Positions 1 to 5,851 of a DNA stretch of 8,366 nt are shown here, piece by piece. Every line of letters starts with the position of its first letter. The stretch's first letter is position 1. The notes beneath the pieces were generated by a model. The model was given only the letters and a program-made list of their open reading frames with translations, ran no database searches and had not been told where the DNA came from. Source of the DNA: Hyphomicrobiaceae bacterium UBA2767 (GTDB lineage: Bacteria > Pseudomonadota > Alphaproteobacteria > Rhizobiales > Methyloligellaceae); NCBI GenBank assembly GCA_002352635.1, contig DEIT01000057.1:3569-11934 (forward strand). Direction: 5' to 3'. The translations under genes were made by a program, and so were the position numbers.

Positions 1-522
1 AAGCCCAAAAAAGTGGTGAAGAAGCCCGCCAAGAAACCGGTGAAGCTCGCATCGAAGCCAAAGCCTGCGCCCAAAGCCAAGAAAGCCTTCGATCCAGACA
101 AGATCGCGGCCCTTTTGAACAAAGTGCCTGATGCGGGTGCCCAGACACCACAGGCGTCGCAGCAGACTAAAAAGCCGCAACCGGCCAAGGGACGTGCTGA
201 GGGCAAGGATCAGACTATGACCTTCAACGAGATCGATGCGCTCCGCGCAAAGATTTCACAGTGCTGGAACCCGCCGGTCGGTGGACTGGGGGCCGACGCA
301 ATAAAGGTGAAGCTGCGCCTTCAGTTGCAGCAGGACGGTGCGCTCTCCAGCGCGCCACAGGTCGTCAACCGGATGGGCTCGCCATTCTTTCAGGCCGCCG
401 CCGACGCAGCAGTGCGTGCTGTGATGCTGTGCCAGCCCTATGACAAGCTGCCGGCAAAGAAATACGCGCTCTGGCGTGACATGATCTTAAACTTTGATCC
501 GCGGGAGATGTTTGGCGGATGA
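1..522 (+). CDS. tolA: TolA, C-terminal part (5' truncated by window edge)
   Basis: The frame is open from base 1 and ends at TGA 520-522; the N-terminal membrane anchor and most of the central region lie outside the window. TolA is the inner-membrane protein that spans the periplasm and transmits energy from TolQR to TolB and Pal. The first ~65 visible residues are rich in Lys, Ala and Pro (KPAKKPVK, KPKPAPKAKK), as expected of the TolA stalk, and contain the short segment FDPDKIAALLNK. From about nt 214 a compact C-terminal domain follows (MTFNEIDALRAKISQCWNPP, then a LRLQLQQDG strand and a Cys-Gln-Pro-Tyr segment), matching the TolA domain III/TonB-like fold that binds TolB and Pal. The GTG codons at 13 and 16 are internal and should not be read as starts. 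The stop overlaps the tolB ATG by 4 bp, so the two are probably translationally coupled. Identity rests on composition, the C-terminal domain and the neighbouring tolB. Confidence 0.88.
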   Translation, partial: KPKKVVKKPAKKPVKLASKPKPAPKAKKAFDPDKIAALLNKVPDAGAQTPQASQQTKKPQPAKGRAEGKDQTMTFNEIDALRAKISQCWNPPVGGLGADAIKVKLRLQLQQDGALSSAPQVVNRMGSPFFQAAADAAVRAVMLCQPYDKLPAKKYALWRDMILNFDPREMFGG

Positions 523-1868
523 GGACCACATTGAAAATGAAAACAACCAGCACTCTACGCATGATCCTGTGCGCCCTGGTTTTGGTGTTTGGCGTGGCTT
601 GTCCAATGCGGGGCGCAATGGCGGTCGTCGAGATTGATATTACCAAGGGCAATCTCAAGCCGATTCCCATTGCGATTCCGACCTTCATCGGCAGTAGCCT
701 CAACGATCAGAAACTCGGCGGCGATATCGCGGGCGTGGTGATTTCCGATCTGCAGCGCTCCGGACTGTTCAAGCTGGTTGACCCGGCGGCCTATATTGAG
801 CGCATCGGCGGTCTGGGTCAGACGCCGCGTTTTGGCGACTGGCGCACCATCAATGCCGAGGCGCTGTTGGTGGGGCAAATCAGCCGCGAGCCCAGTGGAC
901 GGTTGCGGGCAGAGTTCAGGCTTTGGGACATTTTGGCCGGCAAGCAGCTCGCCGGGCAGCAGTTTTTCACCAATTCGAGCAACTGGCGGCGTGTTGGCCA
1001 CCTTATCGCCGACGCAGTCTATGAGCGGTTGACGGGTGAAAAGGGATATTTCGACACCCGCATTGTCTATGTCGATGAAACCGGTCCCAAGAATGCCCGG
1101 GTTAAGCGTCTCGCTATCATGGATCAGGATGGCCACAATTTGCGCATGCTGACAAACGGCCGGGCGTTGGTGCTTACCCCTAGATTCAGCCCGACGAACC
1201 AGGAAATCACCTATTTGTCTTATGAGGGCGGGAAGCCGCGGGTCTATTTGCTCAATATTGAGACCGGACAGAAGGAAATCGTCGGGGATTTCCCGAACAT
1301 GTCATTTGCCCCCCGTTTCTCGCCCGATGGCCAGCGTATCGTGATGAGTCTGCAGGAGGGCGGAAATTCCAACATCTACATGATGGACTTGCGCACCCGC
1401 CGCACCGCTCGGCTTACCAACACGCCGGCAATCGATACCGCACCCAGCTTTTCGCCCGATGGGCGGCGAATCGTCTTCGAATCAGATCGGACCGGGAATC
1501 AGCAGCTTTTTGCCATGAATGCTGACGGAAGCGGCCAGAATCGCATCAGCTCGGGCGAGGGTCGCTATTCAACGCCGGTCTGGTCGCCTCGGGGCGATCT
1601 GATCGCCTTCACCAAAAAAAGGGGCTCACAATTTCTAATTGGCGTGATGCGGCCCGACGGGACCGGCGAGCGCATACTGACAGAGGGTTTCCACAACGAA
1701 GGCCCAACCTGGTCACCGAATGGCAGGGTGTTGATGTTTTTCAGGGAATCTCCAGGAGCTACCGGGGGTGCGCGTCTCTACACCATTGATTTGACTGGGT
1801 ATAACGAGCGCTCCGTGGCGACGCCGTCCTTTGGTTCCGATCCTGCCTGGTCACCATTAATCAATTGA
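519..1868 (+). CDS. tolB: TolB, periplasmic beta-propeller of the Tol-Pal system
   Basis: 449 codons, close to the usual TolB length. TolB is a soluble periplasmic protein that binds Pal and TolA and acts in outer-membrane constriction during division. A signal peptide is visible: basic N-terminus, hydrophobic core (MILCALVLVFGVA) and a likely cleavage after Ala35 (RGAMA/VVEID). The N-terminal domain spans roughly residues 36-165. A propeller of TolB/PD40 repeats follows, with the recurring SPDG-type signature (FSPDGQRIV, FSPDGRRIVFESDRTG, WSPRGDLIAF, WSPNGRVLMF) and an ending in DPAWSPLIN. The ATG at 519 overlaps the tolA stop. An in-frame ATG at 537 would also leave a good signal peptide; GAGG at 521-524 lies 12 nt before it, so the true start is uncertain between the two. 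The gene probably shares a transcript with tolA. The family assignment is secure. Confidence 0.97.
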   Translation: MRTTLKMKTTSTLRMILCALVLVFGVACPMRGAMAVVEIDITKGNLKPIPIAIPTFIGSSLNDQKLGGDIAGVVISDLQRSGLFKLVDPAAYIERIGGLGQTPRFGDWRTINAEALLVGQISREPSGRLRAEFRLWDILAGKQLAGQQFFTNSSNWRRVGHLIADAVYERLTGEKGYFDTRIVYVDETGPKNARVKRLAIMDQDGHNLRMLTNGRALVLTPRFSPTNQEITYLSYEGGKPRVYLLNIETGQKEIVGDFPNMSFAPRFSPDGQRIVMSLQEGGNSNIYMMDLRTRRTARLTNTPAIDTAPSFSPDGRRIVFESDRTGNQQLFAMNADGSGQNRISSGEGRYSTPVWSPRGDLIAFTKKRGSQFLIGVMRPDGTGERILTEGFHNEGPTWSPNGRVLMFFRESPGATGGARLYTIDLTGYNERSVATPSFGSDPAWSPLIN

Positions 1869-2094
1869 TTTTATTGCGACACTCCAGATTCGCTGGAATC
1901 CCGCCCTTTTCAGCTTGATTGGCTGCGGGGTGGCCATTAACGTTTTTCCTCGGGGTTGAGATTCGGGCGTTGCATTTTGGCACCATGTGTCACGTAAAAA
2001 GCCTCAGGAAATGCAGTCCGTCCTTGATCTGTAGTCTCCATCTCGGTACACGCGAAGATGGCTTTTGCCGAATTAGACAAGAGGAGAGAAGACC
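1869..2094. other. Gene-free stretch between tolB and the small lipoprotein gene
   Basis: I see no convincing coding sequence in these 226 bases. A small dyad lies 15 bp after the tolB stop: TCCAG 1883-1887 pairs with CTGGA 1893-1897, or alternatively GATTC 1887-1891 with GAATC 1896-1900. A CCCGCCCTTTT stretch follows. It could be a weak terminator, but the stem is only 5 bp. A poor sigma70-like pair, TTGATC 2024-2029 and TACACG 2047-2052 with 17-bp spacing, is the best promoter candidate for the downstream small gene; the -10 match is only 3 of 6. Confidence 0.4.
2081..2086 (+). promoter_or_regulatory. Strong Shine-Dalgarno of the small lipoprotein gene
   Basis: GAGGAG, within the purine run GAGGAGAGAAGA, sits 8 nt before the ATG at 2095. 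It is the best ribosome binding site in the window and the main argument, with the lipobox, that the 47-codon frame is a real gene. Confidence 0.75.
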
Positions 2095-2238
2095 ATGCAG
2101 GGTTTGAAAGGCGTGATCGTTGTCGCAACTATTGTGGCAACTGCGGCCGCTCTGGGTGCATGCCGTAAATCAGTCACCGCTACGCCGATGAAACTAGGCG
2201 CTGCGGACGTCACGGTTGAGCAGGCTGTGCGTGTCTAA
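2095..2238 (+). CDS. Small putative lipoprotein, 47 aa, unrecognised family
   Basis: A short ATG...TAA frame that is easily missed by length cut-offs. The N-terminus reads MQGLKGVIVVATIVATAAAL: one Lys, then a hydrophobic core, then the lipobox L20-G21-A22-C23. This is a good signal peptidase II site with Cys23 as the lipidated residue. Cleavage would leave only 25 residues, beginning CRKSVTATPMKLGAADVTVE and ending QAVRV. Arg at +2 rather than Asp does not suggest inner-membrane retention by the E. coli rule, so the outer membrane is the more likely location; this is inference. The start is fixed by GAGGAG 8 nt upstream. The gene lies between tolB and pal. Size and layout resemble entericidin-type lipoproteins, but I see no diagnostic entericidin sequence and do not assign it. 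Its function is unknown. The stop codon is embedded in a perfect 16-bp palindrome. Confidence 0.78.
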   Translation: MQGLKGVIVVATIVATAAALGACRKSVTATPMKLGAADVTVEQAVRV

Positions 2239-2246
2239 TTAGACAC
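2231..2246. promoter_or_regulatory. Perfect 16-bp palindrome, possible operator
   Basis: GTGTCTAATTAGACAC is its own reverse complement, centred between 2238 and 2239. After a one-base mismatch it extends by three more pairs (2227-2229 with 2248-2250). It covers the TAA of the small lipoprotein gene. No T-tract follows on either strand, so it does not look like an intrinsic terminator. A dyad of this type suits a dimeric DNA-binding protein or an mRNA 3'-end hairpin (6-bp stem, AATT loop). The half-site AATTAGACA recurs at 2071-2079, just before the lipoprotein ribosome binding site. A role is inferred only from symmetry. Confidence 0.4.
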
Positions 2247-2501
2247 ACACGATCACAAGAAAAAGGCCTCTCAGCGGGGGGAATCCTCGCGAAGATGGAT
2301 TAGCTGGATGCCGTGTCGCCAGAGCCTTTTGCGAAGGCGTCCACGGCGTTCCAGCGCCGTCTTCCTAAAGTTGGATGTTCCAGCTTTTGATCTGTGGAGT
2401 TAGCGCTGCCTTAAGTCCGCCATTGGTGGGCAGTAAGGTTGCATTAACACTTTGCGTTCTACGCTGACGTAAGGGTCCACAGCAGATCAGGAGTTTGGGG
2501 T
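2239..2501. other. Leader region upstream of pal, no gene seen
   Basis: These 263 bases hold no supported coding frame. Visible structures are a hairpin with stem ACGGCG 2343-2348 and CGCCGT 2355-2360 (6-nt loop, no T-run after it), and an imperfect distant pairing between AAAAGGCCTCT 2261-2271 and AGAGCCTTTT 2321-2330. The words CGCGAAGATGG (2288-2298) and TTGATCTGTGG (2387-2397) repeat words found upstream of the small lipoprotein gene. I could not identify a convincing promoter for pal. Confidence 0.4.
2489..2493 (+). promoter_or_regulatory. Shine-Dalgarno that fixes the pal start
   Basis: AGGAG lies 8 nt before ATG 2502. The alternative in-frame ATG at 2520 has only a weak GAGAG very close to it, so 2502 is preferred even though it adds six residues (MGCESS) ahead of the classic lipoprotein signal. 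Confidence 0.6.
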
Positions 2502-3008
2502 ATGGGCTGTGAGAGCAGTATGACGCGCGCCTTTGCAGTGGCGGGCGTTTTTCTTTTTATGGCCGGAATTGCGGCCTGTTCCAAAAAACCACAACAGCAA
2601 ATGGCGATCGGCCAAGAGGCCGGCGGTCCGGTTGTGCCGGGGACGGCGCGCGATTTTTCGGTAAATGCTGGCGATAAGGTCCTCTTTACCGTCGACAGCG
2701 CGAGTTTGACCGCACGAGCACAGGCAACCCTGCGGCAGCAGGCAGTCTGGCTCAACAAGTATCCTCAATATGGCGTTACTCTTGAGGGCCATGCCGATGA
2801 GCGTGGCACGCGGGAGTACAATATTGCGTTGGGTGCACGACGCGCTGCAGCGGTACGAACCTATCTTGCAGGACTTGGTGTCAATGCGGGGCGTTTGCGG
2901 ACGATTTCTTACGGGAAAGAGCGCCCGGTGGCGGTTTGCAACGATATTTCGTGCTGGTCGCAGAACCGTCGCGCCGTGACCGCGCTCAACTCACGACCGG
3001 GAAGTTAA
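2502..3008 (+). CDS. pal: Pal, peptidoglycan-associated outer-membrane lipoprotein
   Basis: 168 codons, normal for Pal. Pal is anchored in the outer membrane by its lipid and binds meso-diaminopimelate in peptidoglycan; TolB competes for and relocates it. The signal peptide has a hydrophobic core (AFAVAGVFLFMAGI) and lipobox I23-A24-A25-C26, so Cys26 becomes the lipidated residue. A flexible Gln/Gly/Pro segment follows, then an OmpA-like domain at about residues 61-165. It carries the family signature EGHADERGTREYN (95-107), in which Asp99 and nearby Arg residues are expected to contact the peptide, and SQNRRAV near the end. Cys146 and Cys151 lie close together in the C-terminal part and may form a disulfide. 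A start at 2520 (residue 7) would give a more standard signal peptide and is the main uncertainty. pal is separated from tolB by a long gap, so it may have its own promoter. Confidence 0.97.
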   Translation: MGCESSMTRAFAVAGVFLFMAGIAACSKKPQQQMAIGQEAGGPVVPGTARDFSVNAGDKVLFTVDSASLTARAQATLRQQAVWLNKYPQYGVTLEGHADERGTREYNIALGARRAAAVRTYLAGLGVNAGRLRTISYGKERPVAVCNDISCWSQNRRAVTALNSRPGS

Positions 3009-3232
3009 GCCAGCGGCGCATTCGAAAGGGAATTTCGCTGTGGTGTTTGCGAAAACCGGTGCATTTCCAAGCTTGTTCGCGCATCGTTTTTCACATCCAG
3101 ACGTGATTTTTCCAGTCCCGCTTGCCGCAGCGCGCGTGGCACCTTAGTTTAGCCCCAAAATATCCGAACGTTGTCGCCCAGGCGCAACGCGAGGGCGCCA
3201 AATTCGCAATGGGCTTCCAAAACTGAATTGAC
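3009..3232. other. Gene-free stretch between pal and cpoB
   Basis: No coding frame is supported here. There is a 6-bp stem TTTCGC 3033-3038 with GCGAAA 3049-3054, followed by an AACCGGT stretch and not by a T-run, so it is at best a poor terminator. The GCGAAAACCGGT part resembles the core of dispersed palindromic repeats that I know from Rhizobiales genomes, but a full palindrome is not present. I see no clear promoter. Confidence 0.35.
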
Positions 3233-4264
3233 ATGATCCGCCGCATGCCATTCCGGATTTCACTGATTGCCGCTCTGGCAGCATTTGCTGCGTTCGCAGG
3301 CATGGGGTTGTGCTTGTTGCCCGTCGCGTCCGCCCAGCAAAAACCGGCCCCCGCGCAGGGTGGCAATATGCAAGACCGTATTACGCAGCTTGAGCAGCGC
3401 ATTCTCGACCTTCAAAGCGTGATCGCGACGCTGCAAACATTCATCAAGGGCGGTGGTGCTGCGCAAAGCCCCGATGGTGGATTGCCACCCGCGGCGCCAG
3501 GTGCAGCCGCCGGTGGCGGTCCCAGCGAACTCTCTATTCGCGTTCTTGCGCTTGAAACGCAAATCCGCGCCCTTACTGGACAAGTAGAACAGATGAACAA
3601 CCGCCTCAATGGAGGGGGTGGGTCTTCCGGAGCAGCAGCATTGCCGCAGCAAGCACCCCCGCAGCTTCAATCGGGATCAGATTTTGGCGCTCCCCCGGCA
3701 CCACCGCAGGTAACGGCTCCTTATGGCAATGTGCAGCCCCCAGCTGCGCTCCAGCCATCAGCGTCGGTTCCTCAGGCTCGTCCGCCATGGCAGGCCGACC
3801 CGAATGCCCAGGCGCCGTCACCTATCCCGACACCGCCGCCCCAGACAGGGCAGTTGCCGCGTGTTCAGGGAGAACCCGGCAGCGGTGCGCGTGCGGCCTA
3901 CGATTCGTCGTATCAAAACTTTCTGCGCAATGATTTGCAGGCCGCCGAGCAGGGATTTCGCTCTTTTGTAAAGACCTATCCGAACGATCAGCTTGCCAGC
4001 AACGCCTACTACTGGCTTGGACGGACGCATTTCGCCAGTCGCCAATTCGAGCCGGCAGCTAAGGCATTTCTTGCCGGCTACAAGAAAGACAAGAAGAGTG
4101 CGGTGGCACCGGACAGTTTGCTGCATCTGGGTAAGTCTCTCGCAGCTCTGGGCGAAAAAGACGCCGCATGCTCCACGCTGAAAGCCGTTGCCAAACAATA
4201 TCCCGCAGCACCCGGTCAGGTGAGGCAGGATGTCAGTGCCGAGTTGAAGCGGGCCGGCTGTTGA
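3233..4264 (+). CDS. cpoB: CpoB/YbgF, periplasmic TPR protein of the Tol-Pal cluster
   Basis: 343 codons; longer than E. coli CpoB (about 260) because of an extended linker. CpoB coordinates Tol-Pal with peptidoglycan synthesis (PBP1B) at the septum in E. coli. A signal peptide is clear, with hydrophobic core ISLIAALAAFAAFAGMGLC and likely cleavage after Ala34 (VASA/QQ). Residues ~46-73 and ~99-126 have heptad-like spacing and should form the N-terminal coiled coil, here split by a Gly/Ala/Pro-rich insert. A Pro/Gln/Ala-rich low-complexity linker runs to about 217. Residues 218-343 are TPR repeats (AAYDSSYQNFLRNDLQAAEQ, the YYWLGRTHF helix, and a third repeat ending in LKRAGC). The start is after the in-frame stop at 3224-3226; ATG 3233 has no evident Shine-Dalgarno, and ATG 3245 is a possible alternative that keeps the signal peptide intact. 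Confidence 0.93.
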   Translation: MIRRMPFRISLIAALAAFAAFAGMGLCLLPVASAQQKPAPAQGGNMQDRITQLEQRILDLQSVIATLQTFIKGGGAAQSPDGGLPPAAPGAAAGGGPSELSIRVLALETQIRALTGQVEQMNNRLNGGGGSSGAAALPQQAPPQLQSGSDFGAPPAPPQVTAPYGNVQPPAALQPSASVPQARPPWQADPNAQAPSPIPTPPPQTGQLPRVQGEPGSGARAAYDSSYQNFLRNDLQAAEQGFRSFVKTYPNDQLASNAYYWLGRTHFASRQFEPAAKAFLAGYKKDKKSAVAPDSLLHLGKSLAALGEKDAACSTLKAVAKQYPAAPGQVRQDVSAELKRAGC

Positions 4265-4268
4265 GGCT

Positions 4269-4282
4269 ACGCCCAAGGGCGT
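4269..4282. other. Hairpin in the cpoB-tilS junction
   Basis: ACGCCCAAGGGCGT folds as a 5-6 bp GC-rich stem with a 2-4 nt loop, 13 nt before the tilS ATG and 4 nt after the cpoB stop. The bases after it are CTATATCC, so it lacks a terminator T-tract. It may influence tilS translation or mRNA stability, but that is only inferred from position. Confidence 0.4.
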
Positions 4283-4295
4283 CTATATCCTTGTT

Positions 4296-5597
4296 ATGAC
4301 AACGACTTCCTTTTCAAGGCCCGAGCTGGAGCAGCTTTTTGCGTGCCTGGACGGTGTGACCCATGCAGGTCTCGCTGTTTCAGGTGGTGCGGATTCTATG
4401 GCGCTTATGCATTTGGTCCTTCAGTGGCGGGAGGCCGCCGGAAGGGCCACACCGCGCCTTACCATGCTTACGGTGGACCATGGGCTGCGCCCAGAAGCAG
4501 CCGATGAGGCCCGTTGGGTCACCGAGCAGGCGCGCGCGCACGGACTTGATGCGGTCAGTCTGCGTTGGGAAACAAACGACAAGCAAAGCCGTATTCAGGC
4601 TGACGCTCGGGAAGCGCGTTACAGTCTTATGGCGGGATACGCACATTCCCATGGCCTCGACGCGCTCGTTACCGCTCACCATCTCGACGATCAGGCGGAG
4701 ACACTGCTCATGCGTTTGGGGCGTGGTAGCGGCGTAAATGGGCTTGCTGGCATTCCAAAAAAAGGCCAGTGGGCGGGGTTTGCGGTTCTCCGGCCATTGC
4801 TCGATGTGCCGAAGGCACGCCTCGTCGCGACATTGAAGGCAGCGGATATCTCGTGGTTGGAAGACCCGAGCAACGAAGACACGCGCTTTGAAAGGGTAAG
4901 GTTGCGCCAGGCGATGGCGGAACTTGAAAGGCTGGGCATCGGACCGGAGGCCCTTGCGCAGAGTGCTGCGCGACTGCGCCGGGCGAGCGAGGCGCTGGAA
5001 ACGGTATGCGACAAATTTTTGGTCCGGCATGCCGAGCTTTGCGATGCGGGTTACGGCCGGATCGACAGACAGGCCTTTCTGGATGCGGCGGAAGACATTT
5101 CACTGCGTGCCGTCGCGCGGATGCTTCAGTGTGTCGGAGGGCAGGTGACCCCGCCGCGTCTGGCGAAACTTGAAGCGATGGTCGAAGCCATCCGCTCCGG
5201 TGACCAAAAGCCACGGACCCTTGGCGGATGCCGGGTGGAGTGGAAGTTGAACGATATTCTGGTTTTGCGTGAGGCCGGGCGTGATGGTCTTCCCGGCCTG
5301 ATATTAAAGCCTGGTGAGAGCGGCCTGTGGGACAATCGTTTCCATGTTAGTCTTGAGCCGAACGAGAAAGCGCCAGTTGAGGTTCGTGCGCTCGGCAACG
5401 CGGGATATGGAGAGGTTCGTGCAAGGCTCGGTTCGACCGCCACGCTACCCGAACACGCGGTGGATGGTCTTGTTTCCTTCTGGCGCGATGAGAAAGTGCT
5501 GTGCGTGCCGCCCATGGGGTATTTCGAGCCAACCGGGAACGGCCATGCGTGTAACGCGCGCTTCATTAATCGGGAGTTCGGATCAGTCAATTGTTAA
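4296..5597 (+). CDS. tilS: TilS, tRNA(Ile)-lysidine synthetase
   Basis: 433 codons, close to E. coli TilS (432). The enzyme uses ATP and lysine to convert C34 of the CAU-anticodon tRNA(Ile) to lysidine, which switches decoding from AUG to AUA and aminoacylation from Met to Ile. It acts in the cytosol and is generally essential. The N-terminal N-type ATP pyrophosphatase domain shows the PP-loop SGGADS (29-34), VDHGLR (60-65), AHHLDDQAET (127-136) and the TilS signature EDPSNEDTRFERVRLR (189-204). The C-terminal half is more divergent, which is common in the family. The gene begins 31 bp after cpoB; there is no usable start upstream in this frame, and the ATG has no clear Shine-Dalgarno, which suggests dependence on coupling with cpoB or a weak initiation site. 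Family assignment is secure. Confidence 0.97.
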   Translation: MTTTSFSRPELEQLFACLDGVTHAGLAVSGGADSMALMHLVLQWREAAGRATPRLTMLTVDHGLRPEAADEARWVTEQARAHGLDAVSLRWETNDKQSRIQADAREARYSLMAGYAHSHGLDALVTAHHLDDQAETLLMRLGRGSGVNGLAGIPKKGQWAGFAVLRPLLDVPKARLVATLKAADISWLEDPSNEDTRFERVRLRQAMAELERLGIGPEALAQSAARLRRASEALETVCDKFLVRHAELCDAGYGRIDRQAFLDAAEDISLRAVARMLQCVGGQVTPPRLAKLEAMVEAIRSGDQKPRTLGGCRVEWKLNDILVLREAGRDGLPGLILKPGESGLWDNRFHVSLEPNEKAPVEVRALGNAGYGEVRARLGSTATLPEHAVDGLVSFWRDEKVLCVPPMGYFEPTGNGHACNARFINREFGSVNC

Positions 5598-5851
5598 GGC
5601 CGTTCCCTGATAAGGCTCGTGCGGTATAGAGAAGCGATGTAGAAATAGGCCCCGACTGGCGCAATATACGGATCAGATGCGGCAATTCGTTCACCGGCAA
5701 TTCACCAGCTTGCAACTTGGCAAACAGCGTTCGGATACATATGTTCCTCGTAAGGACCGACAGAACGTACGCCCGGCTCGCGCCGCAATTCCCTTCTAGC
5801 TTGAAATTGCGTGGATAATCAGCGCCGTGACGGCACATTGAGGCACACTTT
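5598..5851. other. Gene-free stretch upstream of ftsH
   Basis: 254 bases without a supported + strand gene. It contains a promoter candidate (5716-5745), two direct copies of CGGCAATTC at 5680-5688 and 5695-5703 with 15-bp period, and a related CGCAATTC at 5784-5791. No terminator for tilS is evident. A minus-strand frame runs through this region but is not well supported. Confidence 0.4.
5716..5745 (+). promoter_or_regulatory. Candidate ftsH promoter (sigma70-like, possibly RpoH-like)
   Basis: TTGGCA 5717-5722 and TATGTT 5740-5745 are separated by 17 bp: five and four matches to the sigma70 consensus. The same DNA can be read as CTTG (5716-5719), 18 bp, CATATGTT, which partly fits the alphaproteobacterial heat-shock sigma32 pattern (CTTG-N17/18-CYTATNT). 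ftsH is a known heat-shock gene in several bacteria, so either reading makes sense. The predicted 5' leader would be about 100 nt. Evidence is by motif only. Confidence 0.42.

Larger units (their letters stand above)
2051..2298 (+). repeat. 11-bp direct repeat flanking the small lipoprotein gene
   Basis: CGCGAAGATGG occurs at 2051-2061 and again at 2288-2298. Both copies are exact and in the same orientation, one on each side of the 47-codon gene. The 9-mer AATTAGACA is nested inside them (2071-2079 and 2237-2245). These may be traces of an old duplication or insertion, or shared regulatory words. The copies are too short to call a mobile element boundary. Confidence 0.4.

Noticed and set aside
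1..200. Lys/Ala/Pro-rich start of the window as a histone-like or DNA-binding protein
   Set aside because: The same frame continues into the TolA C-terminal domain and overlaps tolB, so the low-complexity part is the TolA stalk.
555..1136. Minus-strand frame opposite tolB
   Set aside because: It is fully antisense to a secure coding gene, with no ribosome binding site or family resemblance.
1919..2107. 62-codon + strand frame upstream of and overlapping the small lipoprotein start
   Set aside because: It has no ribosome binding site, an unremarkable Cys/Arg-rich composition, and overlaps the much better supported lipoprotein gene in another frame.
2343..2360. ACGGCG/CGCCGT hairpin as a terminator before pal
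   Set aside because: The stem is acceptable but is followed by CTTCCTAAAG, not a T-run.
5741..5818. Possible 25-codon leader peptide starting at ATG 5742 ahead of ftsH
   Set aside because: The ATG lies inside the putative -10 element and has no ribosome binding site.
5801..5819. TTGAAA and GATAAT close to ftsH as a promoter
   Set aside because: The spacing is only 7 bp, far from the 16-18 bp needed, and no suitable -35 lies upstream of GATAAT.
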